From contig JAKSGN010000007.1 in NCBI GenBank assembly GCA_024180945.1, forward strand, positions 2,418,001-2,482,000: a DNA stretch of 64,000 bases, in the 5' to 3' direction. Position 1 is the stretch's first letter. Each line of letters opens with the position of its first letter. Both the position numbers and the translations under genes were made by a program. Positions 48,127-60,032 of the stretch are shown here, in pieces. Under the pieces are notes generated by a model that did not search any database, was not told the DNA's origin, and saw only the letters and a list, made by a program, of their open reading frames with translations. Source of the DNA: Macrophomina tecta (Eukaryota; Ascomycota; Dothideomycetes; Botryosphaeriales; Botryosphaeriaceae).

Positions 48127-51100
48127 CTGAGCGTGGAGGCCGGGCGTGGAGGCTGCAGGGCGTACTCAAGTCTTCCTGGCACGGTGCCTGGGAAGGACGG
48201 TCGGCAGGCCAAGGATCGACTGCGCAGCGGACTGTCGCGGGCGGGCTCAGGGTCAGTAGCGCACGCGACAGAGCGGTCGAGGGAGGGGGCGAGGCCGTGG
48301 GGGAGTGCTGGCGTGAGGCGGGCAGGGCGGGCGCGGTGCAGGAGAGCGAGCGAGTGTAGGCCGGCGATGGAAGTGAAGTTTACGTACCCCTTTCGCTAGA
48401 ACGCAACGAGCACCGTCGGGTGGGGATTACTCCAATGGCAGCAAGGAAAGGTACGAGCAAGTTCTATTAAAACAGATACAGAAAGCAAAAGCGGCCGGCC
48501 GTGCTTGGGCGGGCGGATTGGAGTGTTCGGTCAACGAGAGCGAAGCGTAGCATCCCCGAAGAGGCAGCGATGGCTTGTCAGGCCTGCATTGGACGGGGCG
48601 ACAGGCGGGGACTCGGGCAGGCAAACAGCACGAACCGTGGGCAGCTCAGCAAGAGAAAACACAACGACAATCCAAGACGGGGGAGCGGCGTAGGGCGGTG
48701 CGTGGTGGACGGCGGCGGGTGGGTTTGGGTGAGGAGGCGGCCGTGGTTAGGTAGAAGGGGTGAGAGGCCGACTAGCGCAATTCGAGCGCCCGGCTGGCCA
48801 ACCATTCGCGGTGAGGGCAACAGCAGCACGCACTGTCTTCTCGACGCCCACCCCAGGCACAGGCACTAAGCGCAGCAGCATCATCTCATCAGCACCCGCC
48901 CCGGCGCCAGCACCGCCAGCACCACCGCCCGCGCCTCTGCTGCTGCTCCTCCAGCGCCTGCACCCTGCGACGGCCGCCACTGCAACCGCCAACGACAGCG
49001 CGGCGGCTGTCTCGCGTCGACGTCAGGAACGCTGCCGTCGTGCCACGGCTCTACTGGTGCTCTGGCTCTGGCGTGCACAGAGGCCCGCCGCCCCCTGCTG
49101 CCGCACTTTCACTGCCCTCCGATGCCTGCCAGTGCTGGCTGGCTCCGCTCCGCTCGCGCAACTCCTGTGCAGCCCGCGGTACAGCAGCTGCACGCTGCCA
49201 GCGAACGCCTCCGCGCCTGCGTCCAGCTGCTCACCGTCTTGTCTCGTCGCCATCGCCGTCACCGTCCTCGCCCGCTGCCTGCGCCGTACTCGCTCGCGCT
49301 AAGCTTTCGTCCAGCGGTGACGAGGGCCTCTCGAGCCTTCCTCGCCTGCCCGCACGCGGTGGGGCGCGTACCCGCGAATACGAGTTGCGAAAAAGGGTCG
49401 CCTGCCCGCACGCCAAACACGTCCTATCTTCACTCTCCCGCAAGACAGGGCGGCAGCCGCGGGCGACGGGCCAGCAACCGATCAAGCTTTCCGCGACAGC
49501 ATGGAATGCTGGAAGCGCGTGGAACCGTCATGGGCGCCGCGCCTGCCTGAAGCGCCTGGCAAGCGGCCTTCTGGAAGCAACCCTCGCCAGCGCAGCGCCA
49601 TCGTGCGGTGAAACTCGTCGAAGGCACGGCCCACGGACCAACGCGCCTCCGCTCCATCCGCCGAGCGGCGTGGTGGCCCAGCCGACCTTCCAGTGAAGCT
49701 CTGCATTTTGCGGAGACGACAGAGCCGCAAGTCCGATGGGCACAGTATCAGTCGACCGGCAGCGATCAAACACATCGCAATTCGCGCGAGTCGCGCAGTC
49801 GATGCAGATGCGCAATCTCAGAGGGGCGCGAGTGCCTCCGCCTCATCTCCGCCTGCCAGAGCCTCAGCCAGCGGTGGCCATAGAAACGCGCGCACAGGCA
49901 GGTCCACGCCCCCAGATAAATTATTGTGCCTGGCGGCGGGCGGACTGCGCACGAGAGTGAGGGTGCGCGAGGATATAATTAGCGGACAGCCAGAGCGGGA
50001 AAAGTGCCCGGGTGATCCTCCACCGGAGGTCCCTTTTTTTGCGACAGGCGTTGCGTCACTGGCCTGTGATCCTATGTCGATGGAAGCTCGCTGCATCATC
50101 GTGGCCCAGCCAGCGCTATGCAGCAGTGTTGGAGGCATGTGAGGCTGCTACGCTGGGAGCGACTTGTCTCCTGGCTGCCGGCCGGTTAAGCCACAGAGCC
50201 TGCCTTCGCCCGCAAGGCCTGCGAATACCCTCCCAATGCCGGCGCAACAACGCCAATCAGGACGCGCGCCGGGGAGTCCATGGCGACGCGGATGTGTAAC
50301 ATTCCCAAAGAGGCATCTGTGCGGGACGCCCAGCACCCGCGACGGGGAGCGCCAGACGTGGGGCGCAGAGGCTGGAAGCGCATGTGCAGTGGCAAGACAG
50401 CCGCTTCCGTCGACGCAGAGTCTGGCGAGCCGCCTGAGGAGCGCTGCGCATCACAGAATGCAAAGTGTCTTCAGCAGCGAAGGCGACAGAAGAACGGCGA
50501 GCCTGGCCCTGCGCGCGCTCGACACGTCGTTACGTACAGGTGCCGGCTGGAGCCGAAAGCAGAAACAGAGCCAGACACGCAAGGTGTTCCTTGGCTGCGC
50601 GGTCGATTCCCGCCGTTCCACCACTCTTCTCTGCCTGCGGCAGCAAATTGCGCCGTCCGTGAACGGGCACTCGCAGTTGCTGTGAAACCGATCGACCGGC
50701 CCTCCACCGAATCGCTGGGTCGTGCTGGCAGGGGGGACGAGTCTTCGCTCACGTCCTGAAATCTCCTCCGCCGGCCAGCTGCTTCTTCGTCAACACTGAT
50801 CCGTCCTGGAGGCACACGACACGCAGCTGGCAGAGCCCGCCAGCCCGCTGACCCGGGTTTTGTGAAGGAAGTAGGCCGCCCTTGTGCCGCGGCGTCGCGC
50901 TCCAGCACCGTGGATCTGCCCTACTTGGATAACCTTTTCTCCACCTCCACATCCCCGTCATCGGCCATTCGGCTGCCTTCTCGCCCGCCACGACACGTAA
51001 TGCTCATCGCAGGATCGGTCGTCAGCCGCGGGTACAGCGTCTCGAACGCGCGAAAACGGGCCCCGTCGACAACTGCAGCCGGTCAACCGTTCGCACGGCT

Positions 51101-53769
51101 GGAGTGTGACGGGCCGGCTGGCCTGAGTGGAGGAGCAGCTCCGCCGACTACACCCTGTGCCGAAACGCAGGGATACATGCTGATGTCCCGCAGTAGCCTT
51201 GACGCCTCGCAGATGCACGAGAAGAGCCAGCCCTTGGCGGCCCGCTATCGACACGGCACTGGGCGCATCGGGAGAATCAGCTGCGGGAGTCGGAATGATT
51301 CTGAAACGACGCGAAAGGACCCTCTGGCTGACGATGACGCCGGATCTGAGATTATCGCAATGCCACCAGATCGTCTTGGGTGCGGCCGAGGATGAAGCCG
51401 CGCTGCAATCTACATTTGGCGCCCGCCGCGAGACGATTCTTTAGCCTAAGCTGCTGATGAAATAGCAGGACAGCACCCGCGCTTCTCTCACGATTGCACG
51501 CAATAAAGTGTGCAGACTTCCCGCCGAGCCCCTCCCTGTCCACCTGTCCTGGTGGCCAAAGGATTGGCTCCTGCAATTCGACCTTTCTTGGCAAGAGCGT
51601 AAATGCCATTGTGCGCTCACCATCCTTTGTTTACTTTCTCCCTTCGCTCGATCGTCACACTGCACTGAAGAGGTCCCTGCAGCGGCGCCCTCCCACGGAA
51701 GTCCTGGAGAAACGGGCAGTCAACATGCGGGAATGCATGGCGAATGCTGCGGCGCAGGTCTCCCAGCCGCCTCGTCAACACGCGAAGGTGTGTTGAGCAA
51801 CACTCGGAAGGGCCGTGTTCCCTGGGGTTCCCGAGCCCATACCTGGTGTTGCTAACGCGCGCGCTGCATCTGCGCATCGACGGAAGCGGCCCACCTTGAG
51901 TCGCGATGCCTGCCTTCATGGGAAACGTTTCTTGCGCTTGCGCCGTTCCGAGTCAGGCTCTATCGGAAGACGAGCCAGATCGCGTCCCGGTCACCGCTTA
52001 TCTTTCACATGGCGGGAACTACCCATGGCGCGGATCAGGACCCTTCTCCGTGGCCGCCGTGTTGTAACCAACGCTTCCGCATGACCATCGTGCGTTCCCG
52101 ATTCGATGTCTCTGACTGGTGCCCCTCTCCAGAGCCGACGCTAGCACCCATCGCGCGGCACTGTGCCTGCGCCGCTGCGAACCTCTACACAGTGTTGGAG
52201 GTCGAGGGTGCAGTGGACGATGCTAGGCATCCCTACTGGAGCGGTGGCCTGACGGTCTTTATAAAGCCCAACTCAATCTTGCACAAAGTTGCCACTCGGA
52301 TCGCAGACGCTGCTTGAAGCGCGGGAGGATGGTCGAGCGCCGTGCCGCCTCAGAGCAAAGCAATACTTTCGGTCTGCATGTTGACATGGACCGCCCGTTA
52401 GGTCCGCAGTGGGATGCTTGCACGTGGCCCCATCCAACGCAGACCGCACAACCGCCTGGCTGCTTCAAGCAGAAGGGCGGCTGCTGATCGCAGCGAGCAT
52501 CTTGACTCGTGAGGGACCGGATGAACATTGTTGCTATAACAAGGCGACCTGGGTACGTCATCTTTAACACCAACGCGTCGCTGGCTTCGCTGCAGAACCG
52601 CGTCCTCCCCCACTCCCAAAGTGAGGCTGTGCCTCTCAGGGTCCGGAGATTCAATTGACGCCCCGCCGAGTCATTCGTTCGTTCTCCACCGCTCTCCACA
52701 CAGCTCGGCGCTGTCGTGGGCAGCGAGGTCGACAGCCGTGCAGTGGTTCTCCCCCCTAGTTGTTTTTCTCGGCGCGACTCAGGCCCTTTGCAGCGCCGTT
52801 TCCGATGCCCGCGGCTTAAAAGTAAATTATATCTCCTGCATCGGCTTCGCTGCTCATCCGAGTCGTGCCTGTCGACTCCGGAGGGAAACATGCCCACTTG
52901 CCCCGCCAGCTGCGGCAGGGTCTTGCAGTCGGTTGCTGCAGCGAAGCTTCTGTCGCAGCAGAGAATTGAGCCGCTCCACGCGAGAGTGCACAATGCAGCG
53001 ATGCAGTCCTGAGACCCAAGCAATGTTCCCTAACCGGCAGCCACTCGGTACGGCCCTTCTCTTGTCTACTGCAAGGGTCGCCCGCTGCATCCTGTCTCTT
53101 GCTGCGCTCCCCGACTCTGATCCCGTAGGCCCGACTTCACGGCAAGGCCGTTGCCATCTGTAGCTGTCGCCACCGATCGACTTATCTTCCGAACCTTAAT
53201 ACATTGTCTGGTAGTCGTGATCCTGGAGACATCCTCTTAAGCTTATAGCGATGACTCTGTTCTCTGCGTCACGCCACGTCTTTGTCGTCGGAATGCCGCG
53301 CCAGTCCAATTTCCCATGCACTTAGGTACGAGGTCACGGTGTTTTGCGGGGATGGTTGCCTCGAGCAACGCGCTCGCCTTGGATGATCGACGCTGCTGGA
53401 AGCAGCTGGCGACACTGTTGAATGCTGCTCAAGGCGTGCTGCATGGCGATGTGACAGACCAATGAAAGGCAAGCCTTAGCATGCAGGCGCGGCCGACGAG
53501 CCACATGGGAAGAGCCGCGCGCCAACAACATCGTCGAGTCCTTTTCGATATGTCTCTGGCGTCTCCTTTCTTCATGCCGCCGTGTTCAGCTGTAAGGCTA
53601 GCAGCCAAGACTCGTATTCAGCTACCGAGACATGTGTCGCGCGTTGTCGTACGGGGCATAACTCTTCTTGCCACTCTTCAATGCAGCTCGGTCTCTGAAG
53701 GTGGTCACTCCGTCTGTGGGGAGTGTCTGAGCCTCAGCCTGGCCTCCACTGACGTCAAGGACGCTATTC
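48127..53769. other. GC-rich gene desert (5.6 kb)
   Basis: Open frames of 100-250 codons occur in all six phases, rich in Ala, Arg, Ser, Pro and Cys, with no domain motif, no consistent strand and no splice-linked conserved pieces. I conclude they reflect high GC and low stop density. The part next to 48.1 kb is the BNI4-like promoter. From about 53.2 kb GC drops. Could contain non-coding RNA or regulatory DNA, which sequence alone does not show. Confidence 0.5.
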
Positions 53770-54369
53770 TTGGAATCCAGCTATAAGGAGGCAGAAGATC
53801 TTCTCCAATCCTTTGGCATCCCCGCTTCGAGCTTAAGCATCGCTCAGACCGTAGACCTTTTGCACACTTGCAATAAAACACATGCTAATGCCGTGCAAGG
53901 TTCTGAGAAGCGACCTGCACCGCGACGCCAGACTGCAGCTGTCGACATGTGCATGTGCACCTCGCGAAAAACATGCGTGGAGGGGTTGCAGATTCCGGCT
54001 GACGATTTAGCAGATCAGGAGGTATGTATGTTGCCAGTCTGTTTGAATATACTAAATACATATAGCTACGAGCAGTTATTTTTGGTCCTTTCTCGCTTTA
54101 GCCGCAGGACCTCCCAAAAGAGTTTCCCGCATCATGCCACATGGATCGTAAAGCGAGGAGTCAGAGAGCACGCATATGAGCTGGCATTTCCGGGCCTACA
54201 CGGGCAGTATTACTCATTCGCACAAATCCCCGTATGCCCAGTTGTTAACCCAGTGGATATGCGCCGGAAAGGTAGACGGAACACGCTCGAACAAGCGGCG
54301 CACGGAAGCACTGGATATTGGCTATCGCACCCCTTTCCACATTCCGACGCGAGTGACGCACTTGTCTGA
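53770..54369 (+). CDS. Hypothetical ORF, weak
   Basis: A 199-codon frame whose listed start is not ATG. It is longer than others in this lower-GC stretch and begins with KEAEDLLQSFGIPASSLSIA, which could be a helical segment. No motif, signal peptide or membrane segment is seen, and Cys/His content is irregular. It may be a chance frame or a gene remnant at the edge of the decayed island. Confidence 0.2.
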   Translation: MESSYKEAEDLLQSFGIPASSLSIAQTVDLLHTCNKTHANAVQGSEKRPAPRRQTAAVDMCMCTSRKTCVEGLQIPADDLADQEVCMLPVCLNILNTYSYEQLFLVLSRFSRRTSQKSFPHHATWIVKRGVREHAYELAFPGLHGQYYSFAQIPVCPVVNPVDMRRKGRRNTLEQAAHGSTGYWLSHPFPHSDASDALV

Positions 54370-55155
54370 GCTACCCCTCTCGGCCGTCTCCGGACGACAT
54401 GTCTCTCAAAATTCTGCAGACCGCTCCGGAGGGAGGGGCGGGCCAGACCGCAGGAGTCGGAGTTGAGAGAGTAGAGCCGAGAAGTTTCCGCCACGAGGGT
54501 TTTGCTTCACGCATCCGCGAGCATGCGCATCCACTCACGTAGGTTCTGACTCTGACGAAGCGATTGGTTCCGGCCGAACTCGCGTCCTGCTCCACCAGCT
54601 CGTCCCACACGACGTTTCCGTGCTCCTACCCTGCTGCAGCTTGCTGAGCAAGCTTTTTGAGACGCCGCCTATCAGCTTGCCCCGGCTACATGTTCCAGCC
54701 ACCTGCGCGGGCTGTTGGGTGGCAGTCAGCTCCCCTTTGGCCGATTTCATCAAGCAATCGTCGATGCACGTCAGATGCTCCTTGGCGCCGTCAAACCACA
54801 CGTTTCCGCCCTTCGCTGGAGCTGCCTCCATTTCTCCAGGGTTACATGACCTGACCTGGTCTCGCTTGTCTCACACAGAGATGCCGGAGAAGAATCGAAG
54901 ACATTAACGCCTCGAAACCCCTCTCCGAGTGTTTGCAGCGAACGTCTGATCACAAAGTCCCTAAGAAGTAGCAACGATGCTGAGGGCCTCTATATCAGCC
55001 AATTTGACTTCTTCGGCGGTCGGACCGTATTTCAAGACGCGTATTAGGCTGTCATTGTCCTCGAGCTATCATGGCTTTACAGTGGCTTTTTCTAGGGCCC
55101 TCTCGTGTTCATCACCCCAGCAGTTCTCAATCAAAGCCCTTGCCGCCCACCTCCT
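54370..55155. other. Intergenic region
   Basis: No supported gene. Confidence 0.4.
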
Positions 55156-55611
55156 TCACATCGAACGAACTCTTCCTCTCCGTCCTGGCCTGGCCGGTCC
55201 AGACCCCACAAAAGCCCTAAGAGTTCTATGAAGGAATCCCGCCAATGCGCGCACCCTCTGGTTTTCAGCTCCAGTTCGCATGGAACTGCGGTGAAGCCCT
55301 TCAATATCCCGGACCAATTGCTGTAGTTCACGTGTCCGGTCCTCCCAATTACATGCTCGATGATTCTCAATCCAAGCAGCCCTTTCAACGAACCAACCAC
55401 GCAATTCAAAGAGTCGTTGATGTACTAACATAACATCCCTGGCCGTGGCATTTTCACTCTGTAGTGCGTCTTGGAGGCCCGTTATCAACCGCGTCTCGTT
55501 CGCTTGTGCGGGAGCTTCCAGGTCGGGACGATTCGCTCCCACATGGTCGGACGTAGTATTGTAGCCCGTATATTGAGGATACATGGTTGAAGTAACTGGT
55601 TCCGCTGTCAT
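55156..55611 (-). CDS. Hypothetical ORF, probable C-terminal part of a membrane-protein gene
   Basis: 151-codon frame with a natural, helix-forming composition (TRLITGLQDALQSENATARD and LFELRGWFVERAAWIENHRA). It lies on the same strand and 126 bp downstream of another such frame, so it may be the last exon of one gene covering 55156-56821. No family recognised. Confidence 0.3.
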   Translation of the reverse strand: MTAEPVTSTMYPQYTGYNTTSDHVGANRPDLEAPAQANETRLITGLQDALQSENATARDVMLVHQRLFELRGWFVERAAWIENHRACNWEDRTRELQQLVRDIEGLHRSSMRTGAENQRVRALAGFLHRTLRAFVGSGPARPGRRGRVRSM

Positions 55612-55737
55612 TCGATACGGCGGATAACCCGTCTGCGAAGGTGCAGGGCTGTAGTGTGAGTCTATGGCACCCCGCTGACTATGGGCGTCCTCGGCGTTTT
55701 CGCGCTGATAGTATCCTTTAGTGATGGGTTCTGGGTT

Positions 55738-56385
55738 CTAACCAGGAGCCTGTTCAAATGTCACTCGCGAACCGCCATGCGTATATGTGCGCCGTCTTCT
55801 CCGCGGAGTTTGCACTCCGGAAATCTGGCGATTGGCAGTTTGTTCTGCTTGCGCATGCGCTCTTGAAATTTCTTCCACTGCTGCTCCCTGAAAACCCGCT
55901 TCCTGATGCCTTACGGGCTTTTCTTGCTCAGTAGCTTCTTGGTGTACTGCGTTTGCTCCAGCAGCACCCACTGCAGCTCCTCCAGCGGTAACTTCTCCAA
56001 GATCCGCGGCTTGCTGCGGCACAGAGGCTGGTTCTTGCTGCTCTACAGCTTCCGTCCTTGTACGCATTTGCTCATGGGTAGCTTCCGGGTATCCCGTGGC
56101 TCCTTGATGTGCCATGGCTTCTGGGTGCTCCATGGTTAGCGGATGCCCTATGCCTCCTGGCTGTCCTGTAACTTCTGCTTGTTCCGTGGCGTCTTCATGT
56201 CTCCAGGGCCTTAGCTGTCCAGCGGATGCGTCCTGCATTTCCACAGAGGACCCCACAGCTTCTTGCTCCGTGGCACTTTGTCGCCTCACCGCTTCGTCTG
56301 TGGCAGCTTCGCCATCTACTGTTCGCTCCCGTTCAGCGTGTAACACCGCCAGTGGGCAGTAAGACAGACCAAACGCCTTCATCAA
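55738..56385 (-). CDS. Hypothetical low-complexity ORF with Glu/Ala/Thr-rich imperfect repeats
   Basis: 215 codons. The middle contains degenerate short repeats of the type HPEAMAHQGATGYPEATHEQ, seen in the DNA as recurring ATGG/GTGG-spaced units around 56040-56200. It overlaps by 53 bp, in another frame, the end of the membrane-segment ORF upstream. An intron or a frameshift near 56330-56400 could join the two; I could not find a junction that keeps both frames cleanly. Confidence 0.3.
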   Translation of the reverse strand: MMKAFGLSYCPLAVLHAERERTVDGEAATDEAVRRQSATEQEAVGSSVEMQDASAGQLRPWRHEDATEQAEVTGQPGGIGHPLTMEHPEAMAHQGATGYPEATHEQMRTRTEAVEQQEPASVPQQAADLGEVTAGGAAVGAAGANAVHQEATEQEKPVRHQEAGFQGAAVEEISRAHAQAEQTANRQISGVQTPRRRRRTYTHGGSRVTFEQAPG

Positions 56386-56821
56386 TTTGGGAGATGTTTG
56401 GGGATGGCTCTATTGGCTCGGATCCGTCACGGGACAAAATCGGCTTATAGCGATGCCTTATATAGCAACAGTGGAAGAACACTCCAAGAGAGACGAGGAG
56501 TAACAACGAGCCGATAATGATTCCAGCCTCCTGCTGGTTTGACAATCCTGGTGGCTCCTCTTCCACTTCAACCCCTGCCACAGTCGTCACCACCAGCGCG
56601 AGGCTCGGAACTATTAGAGTACTATGCGTTGTAGTGTGTAATGCGTTGTTTTCTTCGATTGCAAAAATGTCGCGCAACGCTGTGCATGTGGGCAAGGCTG
56701 TGTTACGCGACCTTGACTGGCACGAGGTAGTTGTTATGGCCGGCATAAGACCTTTGGAGAAGAGATCACTCATCAGGGCTAGAAGAGCCCTGCGAGGTCT
56801 CTTTCCGTGACCATGGTGCAA
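56333..56821 (-). CDS. Hypothetical single-pass membrane protein
   Basis: 162 codons with one strong membrane helix, AGIIIGSLLLLVSLGVFFHC, about residues 98-117, followed by a basic stop-transfer stretch (YIRHRYKP) and a polar tail. The N-terminal part is Thr/Ser-rich and ends in an acidic linker (VEVEEEPPG). Topology suggests type I or III surface protein. The true start may lie further upstream (a Leu-rich stretch near 56860 on the same strand). No family recognised. Confidence 0.35.
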   Translation of the reverse strand: MHHGHGKRPRRALLALMSDLFSKGLMPAITTTSCQSRSRNTALPTCTALRDIFAIEENNALHTTTHSTLIVPSLALVVTTVAGVEVEEEPPGLSNQQEAGIIIGSLLLLVSLGVFFHCCYIRHRYKPILSRDGSEPIEPSPNISQIDEGVWSVLLPTGGVTR

Positions 56822-57344
56822 TGTCCAAACATAACGACAACAATAACAACAATATCATCATCGGTATTATCGGCACCCGATCTGATTGAGGAGGCTCTTT
56901 TCCCGGGTCTAGGCTATTTCCCCTCTTTTTGTACATGCACAGCGCTGCGTAAGAGGAGGTTGCATATCGCTTGCAGATTGACGTACACGTTGTGGCCATC
57001 GTTCCTCGGGGCTGCATAAGCGCTAACTCGTCCGGTCCGGTCCGAACAAGGATGCTTTTCAGAAGGCATGCGTTGGGCTTCTGCCTTGGGCACTGCCCCG
57101 CCGACGCAGCCCTGTTTGCCGGTCGGGCGGTGGTCTCCGGTGTATTCATGACCGGGGACGCGCGCATCCGCAGAGGTCTTCCCGAAGATTCCAAACAATC
57201 GACATGTTATCCGTGTGCGAAAGACGTCCCACCCTCCTTCCCTCGCCTTTACGCTCTACGACGGACTAAGATACCGGGTCGCGCTTGTCAGCCGCTGATC
57301 TCCCTGGGGGGCTGGTGTCCGTGGTGGAAATTTTGTGCGGCGTG

Positions 57345-59568
57345 ACGGATCCGAAGACCCGAGAGTCTAGCCATTACTTTGCCCAGAGCCTTCGCGACGC
57401 CGTGCATCTCAGTCAAGCCATAGCATACGAAGAAAAATGTTTGTGACGGCGGTTGAGCCTCAAAAGGCCAGATGAAGTGCTCGAAGATGATTTCTTCCTG
57501 AACATTCGGGAGCGCCTGGCTCGCGACTACTCGAAAACAGGACATACGACAAAGGCTATCCAACATCTACGTGCCGTGCTAAGTTCTCTCGAACGTCGTT
57601 ATCCGTTGGACTACCAACGGCTTGCTGAGATCCGCCATGAGCTGTTCATTGAGCTTTTGGGAAAATGTGGTGATTTGGACTTCGAGGAGGCTGCAGTAAT
57701 TGGCACCAAGGCCCTTAAAAACGATAGTGAGCTCGTCGAAGCTCTCGGTAAAGAAAATGACGTGCTCATCGATTGCCGGCAAAACACTGGTACGGCGCTG
57801 AAGACGCTTCATCGTCATCAGGAGGCTCAATGGTTTTTCCAAGATGATATAAGGATTCTGGAAGCGGTGGACGCGGACACCATGAAATCAAGGAGCCTGA
57901 AAGCAGCTTTGGAGGATGCAAAAATCTACATTCAGAAACTCAAACTAGATGCCACCAAGCAAGGCAACATTGAAACCAATTGCCGAGACTACGCAATGAC
58001 AGAAGAGAAAGGTGTCGATCTTTCGGAAGCTGGCGTAGCACCAATTGAGGAAGTTCAATGTGACGGCTCGTCAATCAAACAAAAGTGCCTGAAGTTCATC
58101 TATGTTCAAACAGAACCCCAGAGGAACAGGCAAACGGCTATGGGAAAAGGAAGACACGTCCAACGGGGAGGTCAAAAACGCCTCGGATGCTCTCAAACCT
58201 CCATACTCCCGGCGGTAAGGGAAATAAAGGGGTACCCGATATGCCAACCCACCTCTTGGCTTCCGGATTTTGATACAGTTCCGGGCTCTTTGGAAGTCCG
58301 AACTAAGGCCATCCGCCGCAGTCATTCTATAAGCGTCGTGAGGCCGATCAACCCAGGAACCCCCTAAACAGGGGCACAGGACTCGGTTCCAAACCGGCCA
58401 GCATCCGCAGCGGATATAGAGAGCGCGTCGCACTATCTGTAAGCATCAGGCTTACTTCCGATTATCCCTGACTAACGTGATCCAAGCAGTAATAGTGGTT
58501 GTCCCAGTGACAAGTTCTTCATTGAACTTGAGAACAAAACTCATAAGCTCCTTGACAGATACCGTGATAGTGCTGAGGGTATAAACAAGAAGCGAGTGGG
58601 AATCGCAGCCTTCGACACTGGGATAGCCTGCTTCCCCCGCGAGACTGAGCCGCCTGATATTCGACTTGCGAGAAACCCGTATCAAATTCGGCTTGAATTT
58701 GGAAAATGGTTTGCCACCGAGAGAAGACGAAGATGGACATGGCACGCACTGCGCTCGAATCCACCTGAAAGTGTGCCCATATGCGGATACGCATGTCTAC
58801 CGCGATTCACGAGGTGGAAGAAGCACCATAATGTCGGGGCTTATTGCGGCAGCTTTACGCCATGCGGTTGATAAGAGCAAAGTAGATATTATCAGCATAT
58901 TATTTGGGTGGGTAGAGAACAATAGCGCGGAACTTCGTGCAGGGTTGGAACATGCGAAGCAACAAAAGGTGTTAATGTTTGCAGCTGCATCCAATGATGG
59001 TCGGGAGATGGCTTTCCCGGCCAGGGTGGACGAAATCATCGCGATCGATGGCGCAAGTTCGAACAGGGAAGCTCTAGAGTTCAACCCCGGAGAAACAGGA
59101 GACAAGTCACGCTTCACAGCGCTTGGGGAAGATGTCCTCGCGGCGTGGCCAATTTCACCCAAAAATAAAACTGGCGTTTCCAGAGAGGGCGACACCTCTT
59201 CAACAACACCAATTGCTGCTGCAATAGCCGGTTTGATCATCTAGTTCTCTCGACAGCTACCGTTTTGCTTCGATACAAGCATCGAGCGACATTTGAAAGA
59301 GCTGCATAGTATGCGGAGAGCGCTGTGGGAAACTGCCTGCAAGAAGAAAGAAGTCCACTCGAATTTCAACCATATTGACGTAACTTTGCTATTCCAGGCC
59401 AATCGCTACCACATAGACGGCGGTGATTGGAGGGAGCAATGGTGTCCTAGGGCTGACGCGGTGACGAAGATAATCAATACGTTGGCCTGGAAGTTCGGAC
59501 TGGACGTCAAGCACGCTTGGAAAGTAGCTGTCGAGGGGTATAATAGAAGCGATCCAGACCGGTCGTAG
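57345..59568 (+). pseudogene. Decayed TPR-type helical plus S8 subtilisin-like protease gene
   Basis: The frame can be followed for about 2.2 kb. Part one (57345-58438) is helical and TPR-like (SHYFAQSLRDAVHLSQAIAY, later RDYSKTGHTTKAIQHLRAVL) with in-frame TGA at 57444-57446 and TAA at 58365-58367. A 51-nt GT-AG intron (58439-58489, branch CTAAC) leads to the protease. The catalytic Asp is in VGIAAFDTGIA, His in DEDGHGTHCA, the oxyanion Asn in AAASNDG and Ser in GDTSSTTPIAA, where the usual Gly before Thr is Asp. A frameshift lies between about 58618 and 58660. A TAG at 59242-59244 interrupts the same frame, which runs on (FSRQLPFCFDTSIERHLKEL) to 59568. Such fusions occur in fungal NLR-like and incompatibility-type proteins. 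Lesions imply loss of function. Confidence 0.7.
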
Positions 59569-60032
59569 TACGATATTGAATGATAAAAATTCTATATTGA
59601 ATCAAGGAAGACGCTACACCACGTTACCTCGATGCATGGAATTATTGGGACCATGAGCATTCGACAAGGCAAAACATACCTGTATACATGAAGGGTTGCG
59701 TCGGTCGTCCGGATATGAATGCCATCTATTGTGTTAGAAATCTCAATCCGAGTTTATGCTCTGACTGAACACCCGTAGCTGAAGTCATGGTTGTGCTGCT
59801 AAAGGAGCAGGTTCGAGAACCGAGCAATGTCGCGCCGCCGAAAGTCTTCCTCTGAAAACGTTAGTCTCGAAATGTGCCGATTGCTTCAAAGGCGGCTGAC
59901 CCAATCCATTGGATAATACACGCAAGAAAGGATAAGCCATGCGCTCGCGGTATTCAACTATAGCGCAGCTCATGCAGGATGGCCTGCGGCGTGCATGCAG
60001 CCAAAAGGAACAACACAGCAAGCCCAGCCTGA
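59569..60032. other. Intergenic region
   Basis: No gene seen. The palindromic GGTTCGAGAACC at 59810-59821 resembles a tRNA B box, but no tRNA fold surrounds it. Confidence 0.45.

Noticed and set aside
49040..49696. 218-codon frame in the GC-rich desert
   Set aside because: Ala/Arg/Ser/Pro composition, overlapping equally long frames on both strands and no motif indicate chance.
59810..59821. GGTTCGAGAACC as a tRNA B box
   Set aside because: No acceptor, D or anticodon arm can be built around it.
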